Source: RGIG4034 sp045576455 (GTDB taxonomy: Bacteria > Bacillota > Clostridia > Lachnospirales > Lachnospiraceae). From it: 11,790 nucleotides of DNA. Location: the NCBI GenBank assembly GCA_045576455.1, contig JAZNGM010000019.1, forward strand, positions 1-11,790, in the 5' to 3' direction. Positions 6,779 through 11,790 of the stretch are shown one piece after another; the first letter of the stretch is position 1, and every line of letters starts with the position of its first letter. The translations under genes were made by a program, and so were the position numbers. The notes below the pieces were generated by a model. The model ran no database searches. It was not told the DNA's origin and was given only the letters and a program-made list of their open reading frames with translations.

Positions 6779-7069
6779 CGGCTTGTATTTTAGTTTTTTG
6801 GAATATAATCGTAAGTATTAGGTAAGATTTCGGCTTGTTTTGAGATTTTGATTATTCAGCCGTAATATTTTGAATGATTTTCGGCTTGTTTCAGAGATTT
6901 GCAACTGTAGCCGTAAATGCAATATGGCATTTACGGTTGAGATAGTTGCTTTTTTAAAAGTAGCCGAAAAATACCAGAAAAAAGACGGCTAACTTTTAAA
7001 TAATGACAAATTGAGCCGAAAAACATAAAAATATATACGGCTATATTGATGGAAACGCATATTTGGCCG
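6779..7069. repeat. Six-unit 52-base periodic array of alternating CGGCT/AGCCG sites
   Basis: CGGCT (once CGGTT) starts at 6779, 6831, 6882, 6934, 6986 and 7038, so spacings are 52, 51, 52, 52 and 52. Each is closed by AGCCG or a near variant ending 32-33 bases after the unit start (6811, 6862, 6913, 6966, 7018, 7069). Hence inverted sites alternate about every 24-28 bases. The first three units also share CGGCTTGT and later AGATTT. The remaining sequence differs between units, apart from a run of A/T beside each site. The joint at 6909-6938 forms a long stem, GCCGTAAATGC with GCATTTACGGT. This is not a CRISPR, because neither the 32-base nor the 20-base portion is conserved. No convincing gene lies in this segment. 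Confidence 0.75.
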
Positions 7070-7138
7070 TAAATTACAAATTGATTGTGAAGAGTGAAGA
7101 AACTTTCAGCTTTTCTAAGAGTTGAAAGCAATAGATAA

Positions 7139-7220
7139 TTTGAATTGACCGAGCTCTTTGGAGCGAGGGATGACAATTGAACGAAGTTCAATTGTATGAA
7201 GTTAATGGAATTTGATAAAT
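7139..7220. repeat. Direct repeat copy 2 (~82 bases) with a 10-bp hairpin
   Basis: This is the second copy of the repeat at 6681-6760. The perfect hairpin ACAATTGAAC / GAA / GTTCAATTGT is unchanged at 7173-7195. The preceding small stem differs: GCTC-TTTG-GAGC here, against GCTC-TTTTGC-GAGC in copy 1, so the loop changes while pairing is kept. It runs into the leader of the carbamoyltransferase gene. Confidence 0.85.
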
Positions 7221-7229
7221 TTGAATTTG
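7214..7229 (+). repeat. 16-base direct repeat, left of carbamoyltransferase gene
   Basis: GATAAATTTGAATTTG occurs here and exactly again at 8071-8086, so the two copies bracket the carbamoyltransferase gene. A two-mismatch version is at 6754-6769, and a one-mismatch version at 11641-11656 next to the recombinase stop. Confidence 0.6.
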
Positions 7230-7244
7230 ACGAGGTGGATATAA

Positions 7245-8075
7245 TTGAAAAATTTTATAAGATTGACAGATTATCATGCGAATGATATTTATGATATTTT
7301 TAACATAGCAGATGACATTGGGCAAGAAAAATACCAAGATATTCTAAAAGGCAAAAGTGTAATTTTATTTTTTCCTAATTCCAGTATCCGAACACGAGTT
7401 ACATTTGAAAAGGGGATATATTTGTTAGGTGGACAACCTATATTGTTCCCATCTGAAACCCTTGATAAAAAAGAAGATTTGAAAGATGTTTGTGGTTATT
7501 TGAATAACTGGGCAGATATGGTGGTTGTTAGACACAAGGATATAAATGTGATAGAGAAAATGTCGCAGTATTTATCCGTGCCAGTTATAAATGCAATGAC
7601 AGATATAAATCATCCTTGTGAAGTACTTACGGATATGTATGCACTTTCGAAAATTCGAAAGAATTTTGTAAATGACAATTTCTTGTTTTGTGGTACAAAT
7701 GGTAACATTGGCTTGGCGTGGAAAGAAGCATCAACGGTTATGGGCTTTAAACTGGAGCAGTGTTGTGGAAATGGTTATGGAATAGAGGGTTTAATATCGC
7801 ATAGTAATATATGTGAAGCGATTATAGGAAAAGATATTATATGTACCGATTCGTTACCGTCTGATATTCTTGATAAGTTCAAAGATTGTATGGTTACATT
7901 AGAAACTATGCAAATGGCAAATGAAGGAGCTGTACTAAATCCTTGTCCTCCATTTTATCGTGGAGAAGAAGTTTCTGCTGATGTGATTGATTCAGATTAT
8001 TTTGTTGGATATGAGTTTAAAAAGCATTTGCTTAATGTCCAACAAGCAATTATGGTTTATTGTTTAACTCGATAA
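7245..8075 (+). CDS. Divergent ornithine/aspartate carbamoyltransferase-family protein
   Basis: The 276-residue protein is shorter than usual ornithine carbamoyltransferases (about 310-340). The carbamoyl-phosphate half is intact: NSSIRTRVTFE (S46-S47-I-R49-T-R51, the S-x-R-T-R loop) and HPCE (residues 123-126, usual HPCQ). The second-substrate half differs. The ornithine D-x3-S-M-G motif is replaced by TDSLPSD (201-207), and the HCLP loop by NPCPP (232-236) followed by FYRGEEV. The acceptor is therefore probably not ornithine or aspartate. The gene starts on TTG 7245 with GAGGTGG at 7233-7239. It stands alone, with no arginine or pyrimidine gene beside it, and is framed by direct repeats, which suggests transfer. 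Confidence 0.82.
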   Translation: MKNFIRLTDYHANDIYDIFNIADDIGQEKYQDILKGKSVILFFPNSSIRTRVTFEKGIYLLGGQPILFPSETLDKKEDLKDVCGYLNNWADMVVVRHKDINVIEKMSQYLSVPVINAMTDINHPCEVLTDMYALSKIRKNFVNDNFLFCGTNGNIGLAWKEASTVMGFKLEQCCGNGYGIEGLISHSNICEAIIGKDIICTDSLPSDILDKFKDCMVTLETMQMANEGAVLNPCPPFYRGEEVSADVIDSDYFVGYEFKKHLLNVQQAIMVYCLTR

Positions 8076-8086
8076 ATTTGAATTTG
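8071..8086 (+). repeat. 16-base direct repeat, right of carbamoyltransferase gene
   Basis: GATAAATTTGAATTTG here overlaps the carbamoyltransferase stop codon (TAA 8073-8075) and equals 7214-7229. Beyond the 16 bases the copies differ (ACGAGG on the left, TGGAGG on the right). Confidence 0.6.
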
Positions 8087-8220
8087 TGGAGGATTAATAG
8101 GAATACTATATGGTCAACATATGTACAAAGCATAGATGAAACATTGGCCATGGCGCATCGGATTAGAGCGGTCATTGAGCGAGCTTAGTGGTAAAATGAA
8201 AAAAGTGAAAATATGATATA

Positions 8221-8228
8221 AAGGAAGG
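8221..8228 (+). promoter_or_regulatory. Ribosome binding site deciding an ATT start
   Basis: AAGGAAGG lies 7 bases ahead of ATT 8236. From the in-frame stop at 8206 to GTG 8305 there is no ATG, GTG or TTG codon, yet the encoded residues match the normal N-terminus of the regulator family. The site therefore points to ATT 8236 as the start. Confidence 0.55.
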
Positions 8229-8235
8229 TGTTCTT

Positions 8236-8832
8236 ATTTCAGCATATCAAAGAATTGTTTGGTTTCATAACAGAGTTAATGGAGAAAAATATCCGAATGC
8301 CGGAGTGTTAGCGGAGAATTTTGAGATTTCGTTACGGCAGGCACAGCGGGATATTGAGTATATGAGGGATTCTATGTATGCACCGTTGGTGTACTGTGCA
8401 AAAAAACGCGGATATCGATATGAAAAAGAGTATGTTTTACCGAGTTTCTTTTTGTCAGAAGGAGAGAAAGAGATTGTGCGGTTACTTGCGGAACAAAATC
8501 GTACTCTTGGGACGTTCGGTTACGGCAAATATAAAGGGCAAGCGGACATTTTGTCTAAAATATGCACATCTGAGGTCGACAAAAACAGAACCATGAAAAA
8601 GGAGCCTTATTTTGCGGAAATAGAGATGGTCGGAGGTAGAACTTCTACGGTACCGTTAGACTATTTTCTTTGTGGGAAAGTAGAGGGGGAGAAGTATACC
8701 TATGCTTTTTTTGACCCGGATGTGTTTATCAGCGTGCTGATTGCCAGTCACTTAGATTTTAAGATTAGTAAGCCTAATTGGTTGAGAGAACATATGAAGG
8801 AAAGGCTATCTCAACTGATGTCGTTGCTGTGA
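8236..8832 (+). CDS. YafY/WYL-type helix-turn-helix regulator, shortened, ATT start
   Basis: Read from ATT 8236, the protein has about 198 residues. The N-terminus has a DeoR/YafY-type HTH: AYQRIVWFHNRV, then YPNAGVLAENFEISLRQAQRDIEYMRD, with the typical GYRYEKEY wing after it. A linker LSEGEKEIVRLLAEQ follows, then a C-terminal part resembling the WCX extension (ending NWLREHMKERLSQLMSLL). The W-Y-L core domain (~75 residues) that normally lies between is not apparent, and length is well below the usual ~300. A GTG at 8305 would cut away the first HTH helix, so the ATT is preferred. The neighbour at 8893 begins about 60 bases downstream, behind a palindrome that this regulator may bind. The role is inferred as a ligand-sensing transcription regulator. 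Confidence 0.75.
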   Translation: MSAYQRIVWFHNRVNGEKYPNAGVLAENFEISLRQAQRDIEYMRDSMYAPLVYCAKKRGYRYEKEYVLPSFFLSEGEKEIVRLLAEQNRTLGTFGYGKYKGQADILSKICTSEVDKNRTMKKEPYFAEIEMVGGRTSTVPLDYFLCGKVEGEKYTYAFFDPDVFISVLIASHLDFKISKPNWLREHMKERLSQLMSLL

Positions 8833-8844
8833 CATCATATGTCA
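8830..8844. promoter_or_regulatory. Palindromic operator candidate ahead of the C39-like gene
   Basis: TGACAT-CAT-ATGTCA is a 6-bp-arm inverted repeat overlapping the stop codon of the regulator gene. It sits over the place of a -35 box for the extended -10 at 8854-8862. This is a natural location for autoregulation or repression of the next gene by the neighbouring YafY-type regulator, but binding is inferred. Confidence 0.4.
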
Positions 8845-8853
8845 TACCTCCTG

Positions 8854-8862
8854 TGAGATAAT
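8854..8862 (+). promoter_or_regulatory. Extended -10 promoter candidate for the C39-like gene
   Basis: TGAGATAAT supplies a TGn extension plus a GATAAT hexamer, with a predicted start near 8869. No -35 box is evident at 17 bases upstream, where the palindrome lies, so activity may need an activator. Confidence 0.35.
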
Positions 8863-8892
8863 AGGAATATAAAGAAAAAGGAGGCGTTTGCT

Positions 8893-9882
8893 ATGGCAAA
8901 AAAGAGTTTGGACATTGAGGTGTTTTCTGCGTGGAATACCTATGCAATCAGTATGATGAGTGTACTGGAACACTGTGGAATGTGGAATAAGGAGTATACC
9001 TTTCAGAGATTCCTAAGTGTAACGGGAATTGCAGCCCGGTTTTGTGTGGATGCAAATTGCAGTTCGCTACCGGTTACGGATTATGACTGGATGGAACAAC
9101 ATGCTGATTTTATGGAGCGAATCGGAGTTCAGACAAAGAAGTATTATGCTGCACCGGAGGTAGAGGAGTATTCTGCAAGACAAGAGGAAGCAATTAAGGC
9201 AATCAAGAAAGGTATTGATGACAATAAAGCATGCGTAGTGTGGGGCATTGATACTGGTGAGTTTGGCATAATATACGGTTACGATGATGAGGACAAGGTT
9301 TTCTTCCCGAAAGGAATCGGGAATCAAAATGCGAATACCAGTATGCCGGTGCTATATAATAATTTAGGTAAAACATTTGAATGGGCACCGGTGTTGTATT
9401 GTGAAATTCCGGAAGTGGTACATGAGGTGGATTGGAATCAGGCTTATTGGAACGCTCTTCAGCTGTATGTAGAGGGAATGCAGACATCCCAGGATGATTC
9501 CGGGCGTACTTATGGTTTTGGGGTATATGATACTATTGTGGAAGCGGTACGGGAGAATCGACTGGATTCCTTTGGCTTCAAATACTGCATCGGAATTTAT
9601 TACGAGAGGAAGGATGCATTATTACTGTACTTGGAAGAGATGCATAAGGAACAGCCGAGTGAAGCGTTGGAAAAGCTCATAGAAGCATTTCAAGTAACAG
9701 TTGGTTTGTACCGCAAATTAATGTTTGATATCTTGGAAGGTGGAACCGAGGGGTGGAATAACTTGTTTGAACCAGTGAATAAGGAATGCTATCCGGAGAT
9801 TATTAAAATAATACAGGAACTAAAAGCAAGTGAAGAGAAGAATGTGGAGCTTATAAAGGATGTCATAGAAAAGATGAGATAA
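8893..9882 (+). CDS. C39/BtrH-like papain-fold protein, probably non-catalytic
   Basis: The 329-residue soluble protein starts at ATG 8893 after a strong AAGGAGG (8878-8884). Residues ~1-165 resemble the C39-like/BtrH N-terminal fold: an N-terminal helix (SAWNTYAISMMSVLEHCG), then VVWGIDTGEFGIIYGYDDEDKVFF (around residues 114-137), which has the G-Y-D turn of this fold. The helix that normally carries the catalytic cysteine reads SAWNTYAIS, without cysteine, so peptidase activity is unlikely. Residues ~180-329 are helical and unrecognised, ending in a charged coiled stretch. Its position behind the YafY-type regulator and palindrome suggests the two form a regulator-target pair. Fold assignment is by eye and moderately weak. 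Confidence 0.5.
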   Translation: MAKKSLDIEVFSAWNTYAISMMSVLEHCGMWNKEYTFQRFLSVTGIAARFCVDANCSSLPVTDYDWMEQHADFMERIGVQTKKYYAAPEVEEYSARQEEAIKAIKKGIDDNKACVVWGIDTGEFGIIYGYDDEDKVFFPKGIGNQNANTSMPVLYNNLGKTFEWAPVLYCEIPEVVHEVDWNQAYWNALQLYVEGMQTSQDDSGRTYGFGVYDTIVEAVRENRLDSFGFKYCIGIYYERKDALLLYLEEMHKEQPSEALEKLIEAFQVTVGLYRKLMFDILEGGTEGWNNLFEPVNKECYPEIIKIIQELKASEEKNVELIKDVIEKMR

Positions 9883-9971
9883 AGTAAGCATGCGATAACC
9901 TATGGATTATGAATGTTCAATTTCCAATTGTTAACGCACACGAAAATTCCAATTTGTAAGGAACAGAAACT

Positions 9972-10118
9972 TTGAATTTCATAGTGAAGGATGGATCATT
10001 ACATGCCCTAATTCAAACAAAGTATAAAGAAGATATTTCAGATTTTGTATGGAGAAGGGCAAAAAAAGTCGAGAAACTCTTTCTTACTGTGCTATATACT
10101 GTTATTGCAAGGAGGTAA
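9972..10118 (+). CDS. Possible small gene or gene remnant
   Basis: A 48-residue frame runs from TTG 9972 to TAA 10118, with AAGGAA at 9958-9963 about 8 bases upstream. Its product would be basic (SDFVWRRAKKVEKLF), with a hydrophobic end (LFLTVLYTVIARR). Its stop overlaps the ribosome binding site region of the AraC-type gene, so coupling is possible. I do not recognise the family. It may be a degraded 3' end of another gene. Confidence 0.3.
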   Translation: MNFIVKDGSLHALIQTKYKEDISDFVWRRAKKVEKLFLTVLYTVIARR

Positions 10119-10122
10119 TAAG

Positions 10123-11010
10123 GTGATAGAACATATTGAAGCGGTACAAAGAATGCAGGATTATATTCAAATGAACATTGAGAAGGATATTACCATGGCA
10201 GATTTAGCCCGGGCATCAATGTATTCTCCGTGGTATTCCTATCGGTTATTTGTTCAATTCCTGGATATGACCCCTGCATTATATATCAGGAGATTACGAC
10301 TATCGAAATCCGCATTAAGACTCAGGGATGAAACGGTTAAAGTGTTAGACGTTGCATTGGATGTCGGATTTAAAAGTGTAGATGGTTATCAAAGAGCTTT
10401 TTATCAGGAGTTTGGTTGTAATCCCTATGAATATTCAAAGTGTCCGAGACCGATTTATCTTTTTAAACCTTATGGTGTGAAATATGCAAGGATAAGGAAG
10501 GATACAATTATGAGAGAAGTAAAAAGTGTATTTGTTCAAGTAATTGAAAAGCCGAGGCGAAAAGTGATTATCAAGCGGGGTAAGGAAGCAAAAGAGTACT
10601 GGAAGTATTGTGAAGAAGTGGGGTGTGATGTTTGGGGACTTTTGACCAGCATTAAATCCATCGGAGGAGAGCCGGTATGCTTATGGCTTCCGAAAGAATA
10701 TATTAAGCCAAATACTTCGGAATATGTGCAGGGAGTTGAGGTTGCTATAGACTATTCGGGTGAAGTTCCGGAAGGGTTTGATGTAATTGAATTGCCGAGT
10801 TGCAAGTATATCATGTTTCAGGGAGAACCCTTTGAGGAAGAAGATTTTGCAGAGGCAATCGGGCAAGTGTGGGAGGCTATCAAGAAATATGACCCTAAGC
10901 AGATTGGCTATTGCTGGGATAATGCGAATCCACGAATTCAGTTAGAACCGCTTGGAACAAGAGGGTATATTGAGTTATGTCCTGTAAAAAGCACGGAAAG
11001 AATTAGTTAA
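10123..11010 (+). CDS. AraC-family regulator with GyrI-like effector-binding domain
   Basis: The protein has 295 residues from GTG 10123, chosen because AGGAGG (10110-10115) lies 7 bases upstream; the earlier in-frame ATG at 10045 would translate through that site. Residues ~5-107 form the AraC double HTH: ITMADLARASMYSPWYSYRLF, then the conserved second motif VLDVALDVGFKSVDGYQRAFYQEFGCNPYEY. Residues ~130-290 form a GyrI-like/effector-binding domain, with PEGFDVIELPSCKYIMFQGE typical of it. This domain binds small, often amphipathic or drug-like ligands, so it is likely a one-component sensor of a toxic compound. The target may be its own operon with the next gene. Confidence 0.9.
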   Translation: MIEHIEAVQRMQDYIQMNIEKDITMADLARASMYSPWYSYRLFVQFLDMTPALYIRRLRLSKSALRLRDETVKVLDVALDVGFKSVDGYQRAFYQEFGCNPYEYSKCPRPIYLFKPYGVKYARIRKDTIMREVKSVFVQVIEKPRRKVIIKRGKEAKEYWKYCEEVGCDVWGLLTSIKSIGGEPVCLWLPKEYIKPNTSEYVQGVEVAIDYSGEVPEGFDVIELPSCKYIMFQGEPFEEEDFAEAIGQVWEAIKKYDPKQIGYCWDNANPRIQLEPLGTRGYIELCPVKSTERIS

Positions 11011-11039
11011 TGAAAATCAGAATATGGAGGAATAATATC

Positions 11040-11330
11040 ATGAAAGAACTGTTAATCAAGGAATTTAATAAGTTAGGAATTACAGATATGGAAGAAGTAA
11101 AAGAACTGCATGAAGGAAAAGGAAGTTTTGTAAATTTGGACTTTCCGTTGCCTTGTGGACAGACGGTCAAATTTTGGGAAAATGATAAAACCTATTATAT
11201 TAATCAGCTTGAAAAGAAAAATAGTACAAGATGTTATGGATTAACTGCTGATGAGAAATATTTGCTGGTTTGTGAGTACGGAGATGGTGGTTCAGCGGCA
11301 GAGATTGTAGTTTTTAAGCGTTGGAATTAG
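11040..11330 (+). CDS. Small protein of unknown function, co-transcribed with AraC-type regulator
   Basis: The 96-residue protein starts at ATG 11040, with GGAGG (11026-11030) 9 bases before it. An earlier in-frame ATG at 11010 overlaps the regulator stop as TAATG but has no ribosome binding site. It is acidic to neutral, mixed alpha/beta, without membrane segments or signal. A short N-terminal helix (MKELLIKEFNKLGI) is followed by alternating strands and the end LVCEYGDGGSAAEIVVFKRW. I do not recognise the family. The 29-base gap to the regulator indicates a shared transcript, and the strong terminator at 11491 could end it. Confidence 0.7.
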   Translation: MKELLIKEFNKLGITDMEEVKELHEGKGSFVNLDFPLPCGQTVKFWENDKTYYINQLEKKNSTRCYGLTADEKYLLVCEYGDGGSAAEIVVFKRWN

Positions 11331-11490
11331 CCCAATCCCAATTTATAACAAACGGAAACTTTCAGTTTGCTGAAGCGTCAAAAAAACATTACAATGCATA
11401 TCTTCCATACTTGTCAGCATAGGCTGCACTCAATAATAAGTAGGGTTAGCGTTGGAATAACGCTTACTGAAACTTAATAAAAATATGGAT

Positions 11491-11531
11491 TCTCCTCCTC
11501 AAACCATAACGGTTAGAGGAGGAGATTTTTT
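11491..11531 (+). terminator. Strong Rho-independent terminator
   Basis: TCTCCTCCTC (11491-11500) pairs perfectly with GAGGAGGAGA (11516-11525). After one A:A mismatch, AACC pairs with GGTT around an ATAAC loop. A run of six T (11526-11531) follows directly. It reads on the + strand, about 160 bases after the 96-residue gene. The region 11331-11490 before it has no gene. It holds only two small hairpins, TTTCAG/CTGAAG near 11357 and AGCGTT/AACGCT at 11448-11464. Confidence 0.9.
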
Positions 11532-11640
11532 GTGTGAGGAAAAAGAGATTGGTTTTGGCAGAGCAAGGTTAGTTTTGGAGAACGGCGTACAAATGATGTG
11601 GATTGTTAGTATCTGTGTAGTGTATTATAATAAAGAGGTA

Positions 11641-11656
11641 GATAAATTTGAAGTTG
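11641..11656 (+). repeat. One-mismatch copy of the 16-base repeat beside the recombinase
   Basis: GATAAATTTGAAGTTG differs at one base from the repeats at 7214 and 8071. It lies two bases beyond the recombinase stop codon, the place where attachment sites are often found. The role is speculative. Confidence 0.4.
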
Positions 11657-11658
11657 TA

Positions 11659-11790
11659 TTACGCTATGAATTTCTGATGGGATGTTTTAACATTGGTTTG
11701 GTTTACTATCGCATATTGCATCGTCGTATCAATTTGTGAATGACCTAATAATTTTTGTACTTGTTCTATCGGCATTCCCTTATCAATCGC
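11659..11790 (-). CDS. Tyrosine recombinase/integrase, C-terminal fragment (continues past window)
   Basis: The minus strand from the right edge encodes 43 residues ending at TAA (complement of 11659-11661). The fragment contains IEQVQKLLGHSQIDTTMQYA. LLGH supplies the late histidine, and the following tyrosine (TMQY) is at the position of the catalytic nucleophile of tyrosine recombinases (XerC/phage integrase type). The N-terminus and the R...H-x2-R part lie outside the window. The end is typical of integrases from conjugative or prophage elements in Firmicutes. The open frame on the opposite strand (11485-11739) overlaps it and the terminator, and is not taken as a gene. Bases 11532-11658 carry no other recognised feature besides the 16-base repeat. 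Confidence 0.85.
   Translation of the reverse strand, partial: AIDKGMPIEQVQKLLGHSQIDTTMQYAIVNQTNVKTSHQKFIA

Noticed and set aside
6779..7069. CRISPR array
   Set aside because: The period is regular, but neither the ~32-base nor the ~20-base segment is conserved between units; only the 5-base sites are. No cas gene is present.
6931..7191. 86-residue minus-strand reading frame across the repeat island
   Set aside because: It spans the periodic array and a direct repeat, lacks a ribosome binding site, and its composition reflects AT-rich non-coding DNA.
7240..7245. TATAAT as a -10 box of the carbamoyltransferase gene
   Set aside because: It overlaps the TTG start codon and has no -35 box at suitable distance.
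8136..8216. 26-residue frame between the carbamoyltransferase and the regulator
   Set aside because: There is no ribosome binding site and no recognisable similarity; length is within chance expectation.
8847..8884. CCTCCT (8847-8852) sequestering the AGGAGG ribosome binding site (8879-8884) of the C39-like gene
   Set aside because: Only 6 bp with a 26-base loop, and the likely transcription start near 8869 would leave CCTCCT outside the RNA.
10045..10122. N-terminal extension of the AraC-type regulator
   Set aside because: The family begins near IEHIEAVQRMQDYI, and GTG 10123 has a strong AGGAGG; the extension would read through it.
11485..11739. 84-residue + strand reading frame
   Set aside because: It begins inside the terminator stem, has no ribosome binding site, and overlaps the recombinase coding region on the other strand.

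Overview
The window is AT-rich and looks like chromosome or genomic-island DNA of a Gram-positive anaerobe, most likely a Lachnospiraceae-type Clostridium relative. The grounds are strong purine-rich ribosome binding sites, several TTG/GTG starts, and family types typical of such genomes (CPBP protease, DUF3800, SpoU methyltransferase, GyrI-like AraC regulator). Species cannot be assigned from the sequence. All complete genes read on the + strand. The only minus-strand gene is a tyrosine-recombinase fragment at the right edge.

Left part (1-1834): a zinc-ribbon protein overlaps a CPBP-type membrane protease. An intergenic stretch follows with a possible miniature inverted-repeat element. Next comes a good sigma-A-like promoter feeding a strongly folded leader RNA that runs directly into a DUF3800 gene (RNase H-like). 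The RNA plus DUF3800 unit is the best candidate here for a little-understood RNA-protein system.

Middle part (1835-6679): a row of small single-domain housekeeping or accessory genes, each with its own ribosome binding site: EamA transporter, Nudix hydrolase, two GNAT acetyltransferases, a SpoU/TrmH-type RNA 2'-O-methyltransferase, a zinc-phospholipase-like hydrolase and a metal-dependent cyclase-family (kynurenine-formamidase-like) hydrolase. Little links them functionally. Short degraded reading frames lie between some of them, which suggests an accessory region with gene turnover.

Repeat island (6680-7244): 565 bases without a gene, bounded by two ~80-base direct repeats that each carry a 10-bp-arm hairpin. 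Between them are six units with a 51-52 base period, built from CGGCT and AGCCG sites alternating on the two strands. This period is very close to five DNA helical turns.

Right part (7245-11790): a divergent carbamoyltransferase homologue flanked by exact 16-base direct repeats; a truncated YafY/WYL-type regulator that seems to start on ATT; a C39/BtrH-like protein behind a palindromic operator candidate and an extended -10; an AraC/GyrI-like regulator with a 96-residue protein of unknown function behind it; a strong intrinsic terminator; and the C-terminal end of a tyrosine recombinase on the minus strand. A one-mismatch copy of the 16-base repeat sits beside the recombinase stop codon, so part of this region may belong to an integrative element.
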